From: PFJX01 sp963713085
GTDB lineage: Bacteria; Pseudomonadota; Gammaproteobacteria; Burkholderiales; Thiobacillaceae
NCBI GenBank assembly: GCA_963713085.1
Contig: CAVQKQ010000010.1
Span: 62,001-126,000, forward strand
Reading direction: 5' to 3'
Length of the DNA: 64,000 bases
The stretch's first letter is position 1. Every line of letters starts with the position of its first letter. Under the pieces are notes generated by a model that saw only the letters and a list, made by a program, of their open reading frames with translations, did not search any database and had not been told where the DNA came from. Both the position numbers and the translations under genes were made by a program. Positions 15,787 through 25,970 of the stretch are shown here, in pieces.

Positions 15787-16305
15787 TTATTTTGCGGCCT
15801 TGGAATGCTCCATGACCCAGTTATCCATGAAAGCCTGGAGCCTATCTTGCTTCACCTGGCCGGGGATAAACATGACGATCTCCCCGGTGGGGTCGTAAAG
15901 ATAGGACGTCGGGTAGAAATCCACCGGGCCTACCTGGTGGAAGGGGCTGTTCTGATCGTGACGCGATCCCCCCGCGATGATGGCGGTGACGTTGAAGTTG
16001 TGAGACGCGACGGAATCCTCGACGGCATGTTGGTCCACCCCATAGTCGAGACTGATCCCGATCACCGCGAAGTCCTTGCGCTTGTTGAGGTTGTTGAGCA
16101 AGGGGACTTCCGCCCAGCATAACGGGCACCATGGAGCCCAGAAGTTCACAAGTACCCATTTCCCCCGGAAATCGGACAAGTGCAGGGATTTGCCGGTGAT
16201 ATCGGTGAACTGGAAGTCGATGGCCTTGCCCGCGAAGGCGGGCATCGGCAACAACCCAACCACGGCCAAGATAACTGCTACCAGGAAATGACTGCTTCTC
16301 GACAT
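15787..16305 (-). CDS. TlpA-like periplasmic thiol-disulphide oxidoreductase
   Basis: A 172-residue protein with a signal peptide (MSRSSHFLVAVILAVVGLLPMPAFA) followed by a thioredoxin-like domain of the AhpC/TSA-Redoxin type. The active site is WCPLC in NFWAPWCPLCWAEVP (about residues 56-60), and a cis-Pro region reads VDFYPTSYLYDP. Such proteins reduce disulphides in the periplasm, often for cytochrome c maturation or copper handling. No partner gene (for example dsbD or ccm) is beside it, so the client is unknown. It is convergent with the DUF3460 gene. Confidence 0.88.
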   Translation of the reverse strand: MSRSSHFLVAVILAVVGLLPMPAFAGKAIDFQFTDITGKSLHLSDFRGKWVLVNFWAPWCPLCWAEVPLLNNLNKRKDFAVIGISLDYGVDQHAVEDSVASHNFNVTAIIAGGSRHDQNSPFHQVGPVDFYPTSYLYDPTGEIVMFIPGQVKQDRLQAFMDNWVMEHSKAAK

Positions 16306-16553
16306 TGATATTCTTCTAATAAATACAATGGGTTGATGCTCAATCGGTTGCCCGCTGATGAACGGCTCTGCAACCTGGCTAACTTCAGTATCAACTTTCT
16401 AACAAGGGAGGATGGTTGGCAACCTTGTTCATCCGAATATCGCAAAGTCGGTGAACTTGTTGGCCGATTCGCAACTGTTCCCGACAGGACGGCAGCCGCG
16501 GATGTGCATGTGGAAGGTCCTCCCGCCAGCGTCGGACGGGAGGCACGGTGCGT

Positions 16554-19103
<2,550 letters not shown>

Positions 19104-19211
19104 GGCGGGGATGTGGCGTTTCCGATTCGGCCGACTAGCATACTGGCCGAGGAAGTAGATGAAAACAGGCAGTATGGATTGGGCGGAAGTCGGGACCGTT
19201 GTCGTCGACCG

Positions 19212-19421
19212 CTAACCGGGTGGGAATTCCCGGCGCAGGCGTTCCAGCTCCTTGCGATAGCGTTCACCGTCGCCATAGTCGAAGAAGTGATGGTAAAGGG
19301 CATGGGTTTCCTCCAGGCGGCGGGCATGCTTGATGGGGCACCAGAACTGCTCGGTGTGGGCGACGATCCCCCGGGCGTATTCGATGAGGCCGGTGCCGTA
19401 GGCGCAATAGGCGCAGTTCAT
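19212..19421 (-). pseudogene. Cysteine-containing C-terminal fragment of a conserved protein
   Basis: The 69 residues from M-N-C-A-Y-C-A-Y-G to the stop have strong protein character: the pair of Cys in CAYCAYG, TEQFWCPIKHARR, and a charged tail (YRKELERLRREFPPG). I recall this block as the C-terminal part of larger, uncharacterised betaproteobacterial proteins with an N-terminal membrane region. That region is missing here. The reading frame opens at 19472, but its first 17 residues look random. A second frame from 19476 (MNARIEELMRRIRELD) runs into the same DNA in another phase and may be the remnant of the true start. I therefore call it truncated or frameshifted. A short intact protein is possible. 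Confidence 0.45.
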
Positions 19422-19568
19422 GCGTTCGATCCAGCTCCCGGATGCGGCGCATGAGTTCTTCGATCCGGGCATTCATTGCGCGTCCCTGGTCACTGGAAGG
19501 TTGAGTCGCCGATTAGGACCTGCCGTCCGGGTCCCGTCAATGGCGCGGCGAATGAGAGAATGAGGGCC

Positions 19569-20417
19569 ATGAACACCAAGCCCAGCATTCTCATCACCGG
19601 CTGTTCCTCCGGTATCGGCCAGGCCGTGGCCAAGGGCCTGGCCGCACGGGACTGGCGCGTGTTCGCCTGTGCCCGCGCGCAGGCGGACGTGGACCTGCTC
19701 AATGCCATGGGATTCGAAAGCCTGCGCCTGGACCTGGATGATTCCACCAGTATCCGGGCAGCGGCGGAGACGGTGCTGGAACGCACCAATGGCCGGTTGG
19801 ACGCCCTGTTCAACAACGGTGGCTTCGGCCAGGTGGGGGCGGTGGAGGACCTGACCCGGGATGCCTTGCGGGAGCAGTTTGAGACCAACCTGTTCGGCTG
19901 GATCGAGCTGACCAACCTGATCATTCCCGCCATGCGCAGGCGGGGCTCCGGCCGCATTGTCATGAACAGCTCGGTGCTGGGCTATGCCGCCTTTCCCTAC
20001 CGGGGCGCTTACGTGGCGGTCAAGTTCGCCCTGGAGGGCATCGCCGATACCCTGCGCCAGGAACTCCACGGCAGCGGCATCCGGATCAGCCTGGTGGAGC
20101 CGGGGCCCATCACGTCTCGCTTCCGGGAAAACTGCCTGCCCCATTTCGAGAAGCATATCGACTGGCGGAACAGCGTGCATCGGGCCGAATACGAGGGACA
20201 GTTGGCCAGGCTCAACCAACCCGGACCCGCCGCGCCCTTCACCTTGCCGCCAGAGGCCGTGCTGGCCAAGGTGATCCATGCCTTGGAGAGCGACCATCCC
20301 AGGCCACGCTATCCCATCACGGTGCCCTCCGTGGCTTTCTGGTGGCTTAAGCGGCTACTGCCGGTGGCCGGGATGGATTGGGTCCTGCGCCGGGCCTCGG
20401 GTGGAGGCAAGCGCTGA
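19569..20417 (+). CDS. Short-chain dehydrogenase/reductase
   Basis: A 282-residue classical SDR. The nucleotide-binding TGCSSGIG (about 10-17), NNGGFG (in place of NNAG), the Ser of MNSSVLG and the Y-V-A-V-K catalytic pair in GAYVAVKFALEG are all present. The C-terminal third (VIHALESDHPRPRYPIT...) resembles SDRs acting on lipids or retinol-like substrates. The start follows GAGGG. No adjacent biosynthetic genes define the substrate. It is flanked by a cysteine-fragment gene and a convergent cupin gene. Confidence 0.88.
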   Translation: MNTKPSILITGCSSGIGQAVAKGLAARDWRVFACARAQADVDLLNAMGFESLRLDLDDSTSIRAAAETVLERTNGRLDALFNNGGFGQVGAVEDLTRDALREQFETNLFGWIELTNLIIPAMRRRGSGRIVMNSSVLGYAAFPYRGAYVAVKFALEGIADTLRQELHGSGIRISLVEPGPITSRFRENCLPHFEKHIDWRNSVHRAEYEGQLARLNQPGPAAPFTLPPEAVLAKVIHALESDHPRPRYPITVPSVAFWWLKRLLPVAGMDWVLRRASGGGKR

Positions 20418-20431
20418 AAATGCAATTCGAT

Positions 20432-20746
20432 TCAGATGATGCAGCAAGCGGGCGACAGGGCCTCGGAGCGGTAATGGCGCCTTACCGGGTTGAGCACTTG
20501 CCATAGGCAGGTGCCCGCCGGGACGGTCACCAGATCACCCTGGGTCACGGTGACGGGCTGACCGCCGGGCACGGTCAGGATGGCCTCTCCGGCCAGGAAA
20601 TAGCTCTTCTCCGCGGCATCGTTGGCGAGGGTGCGGCTGCCGACCCCATCCTTCCAGGTGGGCCAGCCATGCACCCCCAGCTCCGTCATGCGGGCCCGCG
20701 AAATATTGCGTTCAATGACGATTGCGGTGGGTGTGGCGTCGTTCAT
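20432..20746 (-). CDS. Cupin domain protein (EutQ/DUF861-like)
   Basis: A 104-residue single cupin. It carries WPTWKDG and then EKSYFLAGEAILTVPGG (first cupin box) and GDLVTVPAGTCLWQVLNPVRRHY (second box), typical of the cupin_3/EutQ type. Metal-binding His residues of classic cupins are only partly conserved. The ligand and role are unknown. The gene is on the same strand as cysC, but the strong hairpin at 20829-20861 separates them. Confidence 0.82.
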   Translation of the reverse strand: MNDATPTAIVIERNISRARMTELGVHGWPTWKDGVGSRTLANDAAEKSYFLAGEAILTVPGGQPVTVTQGDLVTVPAGTCLWQVLNPVRRHYRSEALSPACCII

Positions 20747-20828
20747 GGGATGCGAATACCTGGTTTGGCATGAGTCGATTCGACAGGATCATGGTGCCGG
20801 GGCCCGGGTCAGTGTGACCCAAGTTCGA

Positions 20829-20861
20829 CGAGCGGGGAGAGAGGGGCTCCCTCCCCGCTCG
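20829..20861 (-). terminator. Strong hairpin downstream of cysC
   Basis: A perfect 11-bp stem CGAGCGGGGAG / CTCCCCGCTCG with an 11-nt loop, starting 11 bp after the cysC stop. There is no U-tract on either strand, so it may end transcription weakly or protect the mRNA 3' end. Confidence 0.5.
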
Positions 20862-20871
20862 CCAGGCGCTA

Positions 20872-21510
20872 CTAGCCTGCCCTTGGCGCCAGCAAGCCCC
20901 GTTCTTCCAGGAAGCCGATGACCTGGACGGCGGCCTCCTGCGGGGTGATCCGGTCGTTGTGGATCACGAGCTCGGGCGCAAGGGGACCCTCGTAGGGGTC
21001 GTCCACGCCGGTGAAGCCGATGCCTTTCCCCTCGGCCAGGGCGGCACGTGCCTTCTTGTAGAGCCCCTTGGGGTCGCGTTGTTCGCAGACCTCGATAGGC
21101 ACATCTACCAGTATTTCGACGAAGGGCAGGCCGCTCTCATGGTGGATCTGGCGCACCAGATCGCGGTCCTTGCGGTAGGGGCTGATGAAGCTGGTGAGGG
21201 AGATCACGCCGGTATCGGCGAACAGCCTGGCCACCTCGCCGATGCGGCGGATATTTTCCTCCCGGTCGGCGGCGGAAAAGCCCAGGTTCTTGTTGAGGCC
21301 GTGGCGGACATTGTCCCCGTCCAGCACATAGGCCAGTTGGCCCCGTTCCACCAGGGCATGCTCCAGGGTGAAGGCGATGGTGCTCTTGCCAGAGCCGCTC
21401 AGCCCGGTGAACCAGATGGTCACCCCTTTCTGGGCCAGCAGCCGTTCCCGGTCATCCCGTTTGACGTGGCCTTCGTGCCAGGTGATGTTGGTTGCCCGGA
21501 TTTCCGTCAT
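20872..21510 (-). CDS. cysC: Adenylyl-sulphate kinase
   Basis: A 212-residue APS kinase making PAPS from APS and ATP. Walker A GLSGSGKST (about 37-45), DGDNVRHGLNKNLGFS, and the ISPYRKDRD and ILVDVP...CEQRDPKGLYKKA segments are all diagnostic. The start at 21510 (MTEIRATNITWHEG) follows AGGAG, and the longer upstream frame is not conserved. It is a single-domain enzyme unlinked to cysD/cysN. In this setting it may supply PAPS for sulphate assimilation or sulphotransfer. Confidence 0.95.
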   Translation of the reverse strand: MTEIRATNITWHEGHVKRDDRERLLAQKGVTIWFTGLSGSGKSTIAFTLEHALVERGQLAYVLDGDNVRHGLNKNLGFSAADREENIRRIGEVARLFADTGVISLTSFISPYRKDRDLVRQIHHESGLPFVEILVDVPIEVCEQRDPKGLYKKARAALAEGKGIGFTGVDDPYEGPLAPELVIHNDRITPQEAAVQVIGFLEERGLLAPRAG

Positions 21511-21839
21511 GTTTGGTGCTCCTGTTTTGGTTGAACAATCGGCTGTGCCGGAGGATGCTATGCTGCCTCGGGTAAGCGCCGGCACCGGATAGTTGCCGAC
21601 GCTAAATAACCCCGGGTCAGGTAAAATCGATCCGGCTGCGTCAAAGCGGTTCGGGGCCAGTAGGTGTACTGACGCTGGACGGGTCTCCGACTCATCGCCA
21701 ATGGTACGTGCATTCCCGGGACTTTCAGCTTTTCCCCGATCACACTAAGCTGGAGGGGCGGGAGATGCTCGGGAGTCGGAATGTGAGATGCCCGGGGTTT
21801 CGGATAAACAGAGTTGCAACAAGCGAGGCTGGAGAACAA

Positions 21840-22142
21840 ATGAACGATGAACGGGATAATGTGGAAATGAATACGCCGGCACCCATTTCCCCTCGTCGTC
21901 GCCTCCAGGAACTCCTGGCCATCCCTGATAAACAGCGCACAGACGCCGAATGGGATGAGCTTATAGAACTTGAAATCAGCCTCGCGCCAGGCAATCGCGC
22001 CGACGGGGGGGGTGAGCAAAATGCCCGGCGCGGCCAGTCTCCTTCGGGAAACCCCAATCAGAATCCCAGGCCCAGAGGCGGGGAACAGCCCAAGAAGCCC
22101 TTCAAGAAATTTCACAAGCGGCCGCCCCCCAAAGAGGGTTAG
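21840..22142 (+). CDS. Hypothetical protein with basic low-complexity tail
   Basis: A 100-residue protein preceded by GGAG. An N-terminal helical part (SPRRRLQELLAIPDKQRTDAEWDELIELEISLAPG, about 16-50) precedes a Gly/Asn/Arg/Pro/Lys tail ending KKFHKRPPPKEG. The tail suggests RNA or nucleic acid binding, but that is only an impression. I have seen similar short proteins in betaproteobacteria without assigned function. It is convergent with the MBL gene. Confidence 0.65.
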   Translation: MNDERDNVEMNTPAPISPRRRLQELLAIPDKQRTDAEWDELIELEISLAPGNRADGGGEQNARRGQSPSGNPNQNPRPRGGEQPKKPFKKFHKRPPPKEG

Positions 22143-22179
22143 GACACGCGGCCAGGATGCCTGGTCCTCCAACCATTCT

Positions 22180-23133
22180 TTATCGGGCCAGGCTCTCCTT
22201 CTCCATCAGGAGGTAGGTGTTGTAGGCGTTCACCCGGTTGGCCTCCGGGAAGGCGGGCATGGATTCGTAACCGGACCAGTCGGTGCGCTGGTAGGCCTCG
22301 TCGAAGGAGGTCAGATCCTCCACGGCCCGGCCCATTTCACGGCGCAGGAAGCGCAGGTAGTCCCGGGTAAGGGTGAGGTCCCGCAAGGGCGTGTCGGAGG
22401 CGCCGCCGTGGCCCGGCACCAGGACGCTGGGCCGGAGTTCGATGAGCCTGTCCAGGGCCGCCAGCCAGCGCTTGGAATCGGCATCACCGACGAAGGGGAT
22501 GCGCCCCTTGAACACCAGGTCGCCGGCGTAGAGCACCCCATCCTCCACCACGAACATGACCATGTCCTCCGCCGAATGGGCAGGGCCCACATGACGCAGC
22601 TGGAAGTGCAGGCCGCCCAGTTCGAAATCGGTGTCGCCGCTCAGCCACAGATCCGGTTCGTAAAAACGCTGTAGATCATCATTGATCCAGGTGCCCAGGA
22701 TCTGCTTGCGCTGTTCATAGCGCTGCCTGAAGGCGTCCGAGCCGATGGTGCCCTTGCTGGCCTCATGGGACCAGACCTCCGCGCCCAGGTCCTTGAATAC
22801 CTGGATCCCGTAATAGTGGTCCGCATGGTAGTGGCTGACGATGACCCGCTTGACGGGGGCCGGCGTGATCTCGCGGATCCGCTTGAGCATTTCGTTGGCC
22901 AGCGAGGGGGAGCCCAGGGTATCGAACACCACCACGCCGGCGGGCGTCACCACGAAGCCGGCGTTGGACATGAAGCCTTCGTTCTCAGGGCTGGCGGCTC
23001 CAGAAAGACCCGGCACGTAGTAGCTGTGGGGACCGATCTGTTCGGCACGAACTGACACTGATACCGGCGGGTAGCCGGTCGCGCCGGCGACCGTGGAAAA
23101 CAGCAGGGCGAAAAGGGCAATCAGGGATCGCAT
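22180..23133 (-). CDS. Exported metallo-beta-lactamase-fold hydrolase
   Basis: A 317-residue protein with an N-terminal signal peptide (MRSLIALFALLFSTVAGA). The MBL metal motif HYHADHYYG (about residues 100-108) is followed by a His in RHVGPAHSAED (about 185), an Asp in LYAGDLVFKG and a His in LVPGHGG. Together these can coordinate two Zn ions. The pattern resembles SoxH/quinoprotein-relay MBL hydrolases of the periplasm, not true beta-lactamases. It is divergent from the GyrI-like gene at 23250. Substrate unknown. Confidence 0.88.
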   Translation of the reverse strand: MRSLIALFALLFSTVAGATGYPPVSVSVRAEQIGPHSYYVPGLSGAASPENEGFMSNAGFVVTPAGVVVFDTLGSPSLANEMLKRIREITPAPVKRVIVSHYHADHYYGIQVFKDLGAEVWSHEASKGTIGSDAFRQRYEQRKQILGTWINDDLQRFYEPDLWLSGDTDFELGGLHFQLRHVGPAHSAEDMVMFVVEDGVLYAGDLVFKGRIPFVGDADSKRWLAALDRLIELRPSVLVPGHGGASDTPLRDLTLTRDYLRFLRREMGRAVEDLTSFDEAYQRTDWSGYESMPAFPEANRVNAYNTYLLMEKESLAR

Positions 23134-23249
23134 AAGGGAGTTCCTCTATCCGGATAGGGCCTTGGCGGCGTCAGGGGCGGGATTATAGGTAGCCGGAGGG
23201 ATGCTGATCTGTAGTATCTTCGACCCGCCCCAATCGATTTTCGGCCATC

Positions 23250-23783
23250 GTGAATTACAAGAAGTTCCTGCCTTTCCTGCTCGCCTTCGTGCTGCCCCTG
23301 CTGGCGGTCTACGCCTGGTGGGGCGGCTTCAATCCCGTCACCATCGAGGAGGCCGTGAGCGGTCCCTACACCTACGCCTACCTGGAACATACCGGCGATT
23401 ATTCCAAGCTGCCGGACCTGTCCAGCCAGGTGCGCCAGGAACTCTCGGACGCCCGGGTCTTGTTCGGCAACCCCATCACCGTGCTGTACTCCAATCCGGA
23501 TGTGGTCGACGTGGGGGAACGCAAGGCGCGTACCGGCTTTCTGGTCCCGGAAGGCACCAAGGTTCCGGGGGACTTGCTGGTGGATACCCTACCCCGGCGC
23601 GCGGTCCTGGCCACCACGCTGCAGGCGGGTAGCCTGCTCGCCCCCGGCCGGGCCTACGCGGCGCTGGACCGGTATCTCCAGGCCCGCGGCCAAGGGATAC
23701 GCATGCCCACCGTGGAACTGTATGAGCCCAGCGGCAGCGTGCTGCGGATGGGACGCCTGACCGTGGAAATGGAGGTCAAGTGA
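23250..23783 (+). CDS. Membrane-anchored GyrI-like domain protein
   Basis: A 177-residue protein starting at GTG. Residues 4-24 form one membrane segment (FLPFLLAFVLPLLAVYAWWGG), and the rest is soluble: GPYTYAYLEHTGDYSKLP, VLYSNPDVVDVG, RKARTGFLVPEG and MPTVELYEPSG. This fits a GyrI-like/AraC effector-binding fold, which binds small molecules. The stop codon overlaps the next start (GTGA), so it is coupled to the CobD-like gene. No better ATG start exists upstream. The ligand is unknown. Confidence 0.7.
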   Translation: MNYKKFLPFLLAFVLPLLAVYAWWGGFNPVTIEEAVSGPYTYAYLEHTGDYSKLPDLSSQVRQELSDARVLFGNPITVLYSNPDVVDVGERKARTGFLVPEGTKVPGDLLVDTLPRRAVLATTLQAGSLLAPGRAYAALDRYLQARGQGIRMPTVELYEPSGSVLRMGRLTVEMEVK

Positions 23784-24676
23784 GCCTGTTCGCCACCCTG
23801 GCGGCCCTGGTCTGGGAGCACCTGCGTCCCGAGTATTCGAATCGGCCCAAGGACACTGCCGCCCGCTGGCACGCCTGGCTGCTGGAGAACATCAATGCCG
23901 GCGGCGAGCAGCACGGGTTCCTGGCCTGGACGCTGGGGGCCCTGCTGCCGGCCCTGGTCATGATGGCCATCGCTTACGCCCTGGGCCAGATCTGGCATCC
24001 CCTGACCTGGGCCTTCAACGTGGTGGTGCTGTACTTCTGCCTGGGCTTCAAGCGGGCCTCGTTCAACGCCGCCAGCGTCGCCCGGGCCCTGCAGGCCGAA
24101 GATCTGGAACGGGCCCGGCAAACGTTGGCGGAGTGGCGCCCCGGTATCCTGGTCGGGGCGGACGAACTGTCCGTGGTTAAGCAGACCGCGGAGGCGGTGC
24201 TTCAGCAATCCCTGGTCCGTCTGTTCGGCGTGCTGTTCTGGTTTTTCCTGCTGGGCGCGGCCGGCGCCGTGCTGTATCTCCTGACCCGTCTGAGCCGCGA
24301 CCGCTGGCATGCGGAACCCCTTTTCAGCCTGGTGTCCACCCGCATCGCCCGCTGGCTGGACTGGCTGCCGGTCCGCATCGTGGCCTTCAGCTTCGCCATC
24401 ATTGGAAACTTCCAGGACACCCTGGAATGCTGGCGCGGCCAGGCCGTCGCCTGGGGCGATGAGAACGAAGGCATCATCCTCTCGGCGGGTGCCGGCGCCC
24501 TGGGCGTGCAGTTGGGCGGCGATATCGACCTGCCGGAAGGCAAGCTGGCCCGGACGGTCCTGGGGCTGGGCGAGGAGCCCGCCGTCACGGTGGTGGACAA
24601 CGCGGTGGCACTGATCTGGCGGGCGGTCCTGTTGTGGGTGGCGGTGCTGGGACTGCTCTGGCTGGGAAGCCTCTGA
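23780..24676 (+). CDS. CobD/CbiB-family membrane protein
   Basis: A 298-residue membrane protein starting at GTG, with about five helices. The features RPEYSNRPKDT, QQSLVRLFGVLFWFFLLGAAGAVLYLL and AFSFAIIGNFQDTLECWR match the CobD/CbiB/AmpE superfamily branch common in betaproteobacteria, where it is often called a cobalamin-biosynthesis-like protein. No other cobalamin gene is near, so a B12 role is uncertain. It overlaps the preceding gene by four bases and touches the following one directly (stop TGA, then GTG), so the three form one operon. Confidence 0.78.
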   Translation: MSLFATLAALVWEHLRPEYSNRPKDTAARWHAWLLENINAGGEQHGFLAWTLGALLPALVMMAIAYALGQIWHPLTWAFNVVVLYFCLGFKRASFNAASVARALQAEDLERARQTLAEWRPGILVGADELSVVKQTAEAVLQQSLVRLFGVLFWFFLLGAAGAVLYLLTRLSRDRWHAEPLFSLVSTRIARWLDWLPVRIVAFSFAIIGNFQDTLECWRGQAVAWGDENEGIILSAGAGALGVQLGGDIDLPEGKLARTVLGLGEEPAVTVVDNAVALIWRAVLLWVAVLGLLWLGSL

Positions 24677-25912
24677 GTGCTGAACGCCCTTTGGGTCGGG
24701 TGCATCCTGGTCGCCTTCGGCGCGGCGGTGATCCAGTTCCTGGGCGGCGACGCCACCATCTTCGCCAGCGTCATGAAGGCCGCCTTCGATTCGGCCAAGA
24801 CCGCCTTCGAGGTGGCCCTGGGCCTTACCGGCGTCATGTGCCTGTGGCTTGGAGTGATGAAGGTGGGGGAACGGGCCGGCTTCCTGGACCTGCTGGGGCG
24901 GGCCCTGGCCCCACTGTTCGCGCGCCTGTTCCCGGAGGTGCCCCGGGGGCATCCGGCCCTGGGTTCCATCACCATGAACATGGCGGCCAATATATTGGGC
25001 CTGGACAACGCCGCCACGCCCATCGGCCTCAAGGCCATGCGCGAACTGCAGGAACTCAACCCCAATAAGGACACCGCCAGCAACGCCCAGATCCTGTTCC
25101 TGGTACTCAACGCCTCCTCGGTCACCCTGCTGCCTGTGACCATCTTCACATACCGGGCCCAGTTGGGGGCGCAAGATCCCACCGACGTCTTCATCCCCAT
25201 CCTCATGGCCACCTATGCCTCAACCCTGGCGGGTTTCCTGTTCATCTCCAGCGTCCAGCGCCTGAAGCTGGACGCGGTGGTGCTGGCCTGGCTGGGTGGC
25301 CTGACCGCCCTGGTGGGCGGCCTGGCCTGGTGGTTCGCCCAAATGCCGGCGGAGGTGATGACAGCCCGCTCCTCCGCCCTCAGCAACTTCCTGCTGCTGG
25401 GACTGGTGGCGGTGTTCCTGGCGGGGGCGGCGGCGAAGCGGGTGAACGCCTACGAGGCCTTCATCGAGGGGGCCAAGGAGGGTTTCCACACCGCCGTCAC
25501 CATCATCCCCTATCTGGTGGCCATGCTGGTGGCCATCGGCATGCTGCGGGCCAGCGGCGCCCTGCCGGCCTTCGTCGAGGCGGTACGCTCTGGTGTCGCA
25601 GCCCTGGGTTTCGACGCGCATTGGGTGGACGCATTGCCTACCATGGTCATGAAGCCCCTGTCTGGATCAGGCGCCCGGGCCATGATGATCGAGACCATGC
25701 AGGCCCAGGGCGCGGATTCCTTCGCCGGACGCCTGGCCAGCATCGTCCAGGGCAGCACCGAGACCACCTTCTACGTCCTGGCGGTGTATTTCGGCGCGGT
25801 GGGCATCAAGCGGGTGCGTTATGCCGTGGCGGGAGGTCTTGTGGCCGACCTGGGCGGCTTCATGGCGGCGGTGCTGGCGGCCTACTTGTTCTTTGGCGCT
25901 GCACGAGGCTGA
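24677..25912 (+). CDS. Nucleoside-recognition (SpmA/SpmB fused) membrane protein
   Basis: A 411-residue protein with eight or more helices. The halves resemble spore maturation proteins A and B: N-terminal MLNALWVGCILVAFGAAVIQFL with SITMNMAANILGLDNAATPIGLKAM, and C-terminal SGSGARAMMIETMQAQGADS plus QGSTETTFYVLAVYFGAVGIKRVR. The latter carries the Gate-domain signatures. These proteins occur in non-sporulating bacteria as presumed nucleoside or small-molecule transporters. It begins with GTG immediately after the preceding stop codon and ends a three-gene operon. Substrate unknown. Confidence 0.85.
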   Translation: MLNALWVGCILVAFGAAVIQFLGGDATIFASVMKAAFDSAKTAFEVALGLTGVMCLWLGVMKVGERAGFLDLLGRALAPLFARLFPEVPRGHPALGSITMNMAANILGLDNAATPIGLKAMRELQELNPNKDTASNAQILFLVLNASSVTLLPVTIFTYRAQLGAQDPTDVFIPILMATYASTLAGFLFISSVQRLKLDAVVLAWLGGLTALVGGLAWWFAQMPAEVMTARSSALSNFLLLGLVAVFLAGAAAKRVNAYEAFIEGAKEGFHTAVTIIPYLVAMLVAIGMLRASGALPAFVEAVRSGVAALGFDAHWVDALPTMVMKPLSGSGARAMMIETMQAQGADSFAGRLASIVQGSTETTFYVLAVYFGAVGIKRVRYAVAGGLVADLGGFMAAVLAAYLFFGAARG

Positions 25913-25970
25913 AGCTATCGTTAGGACATACCGGCGCTGGAATTAACCAATAGAAAAAAAAGGAGAAGAA

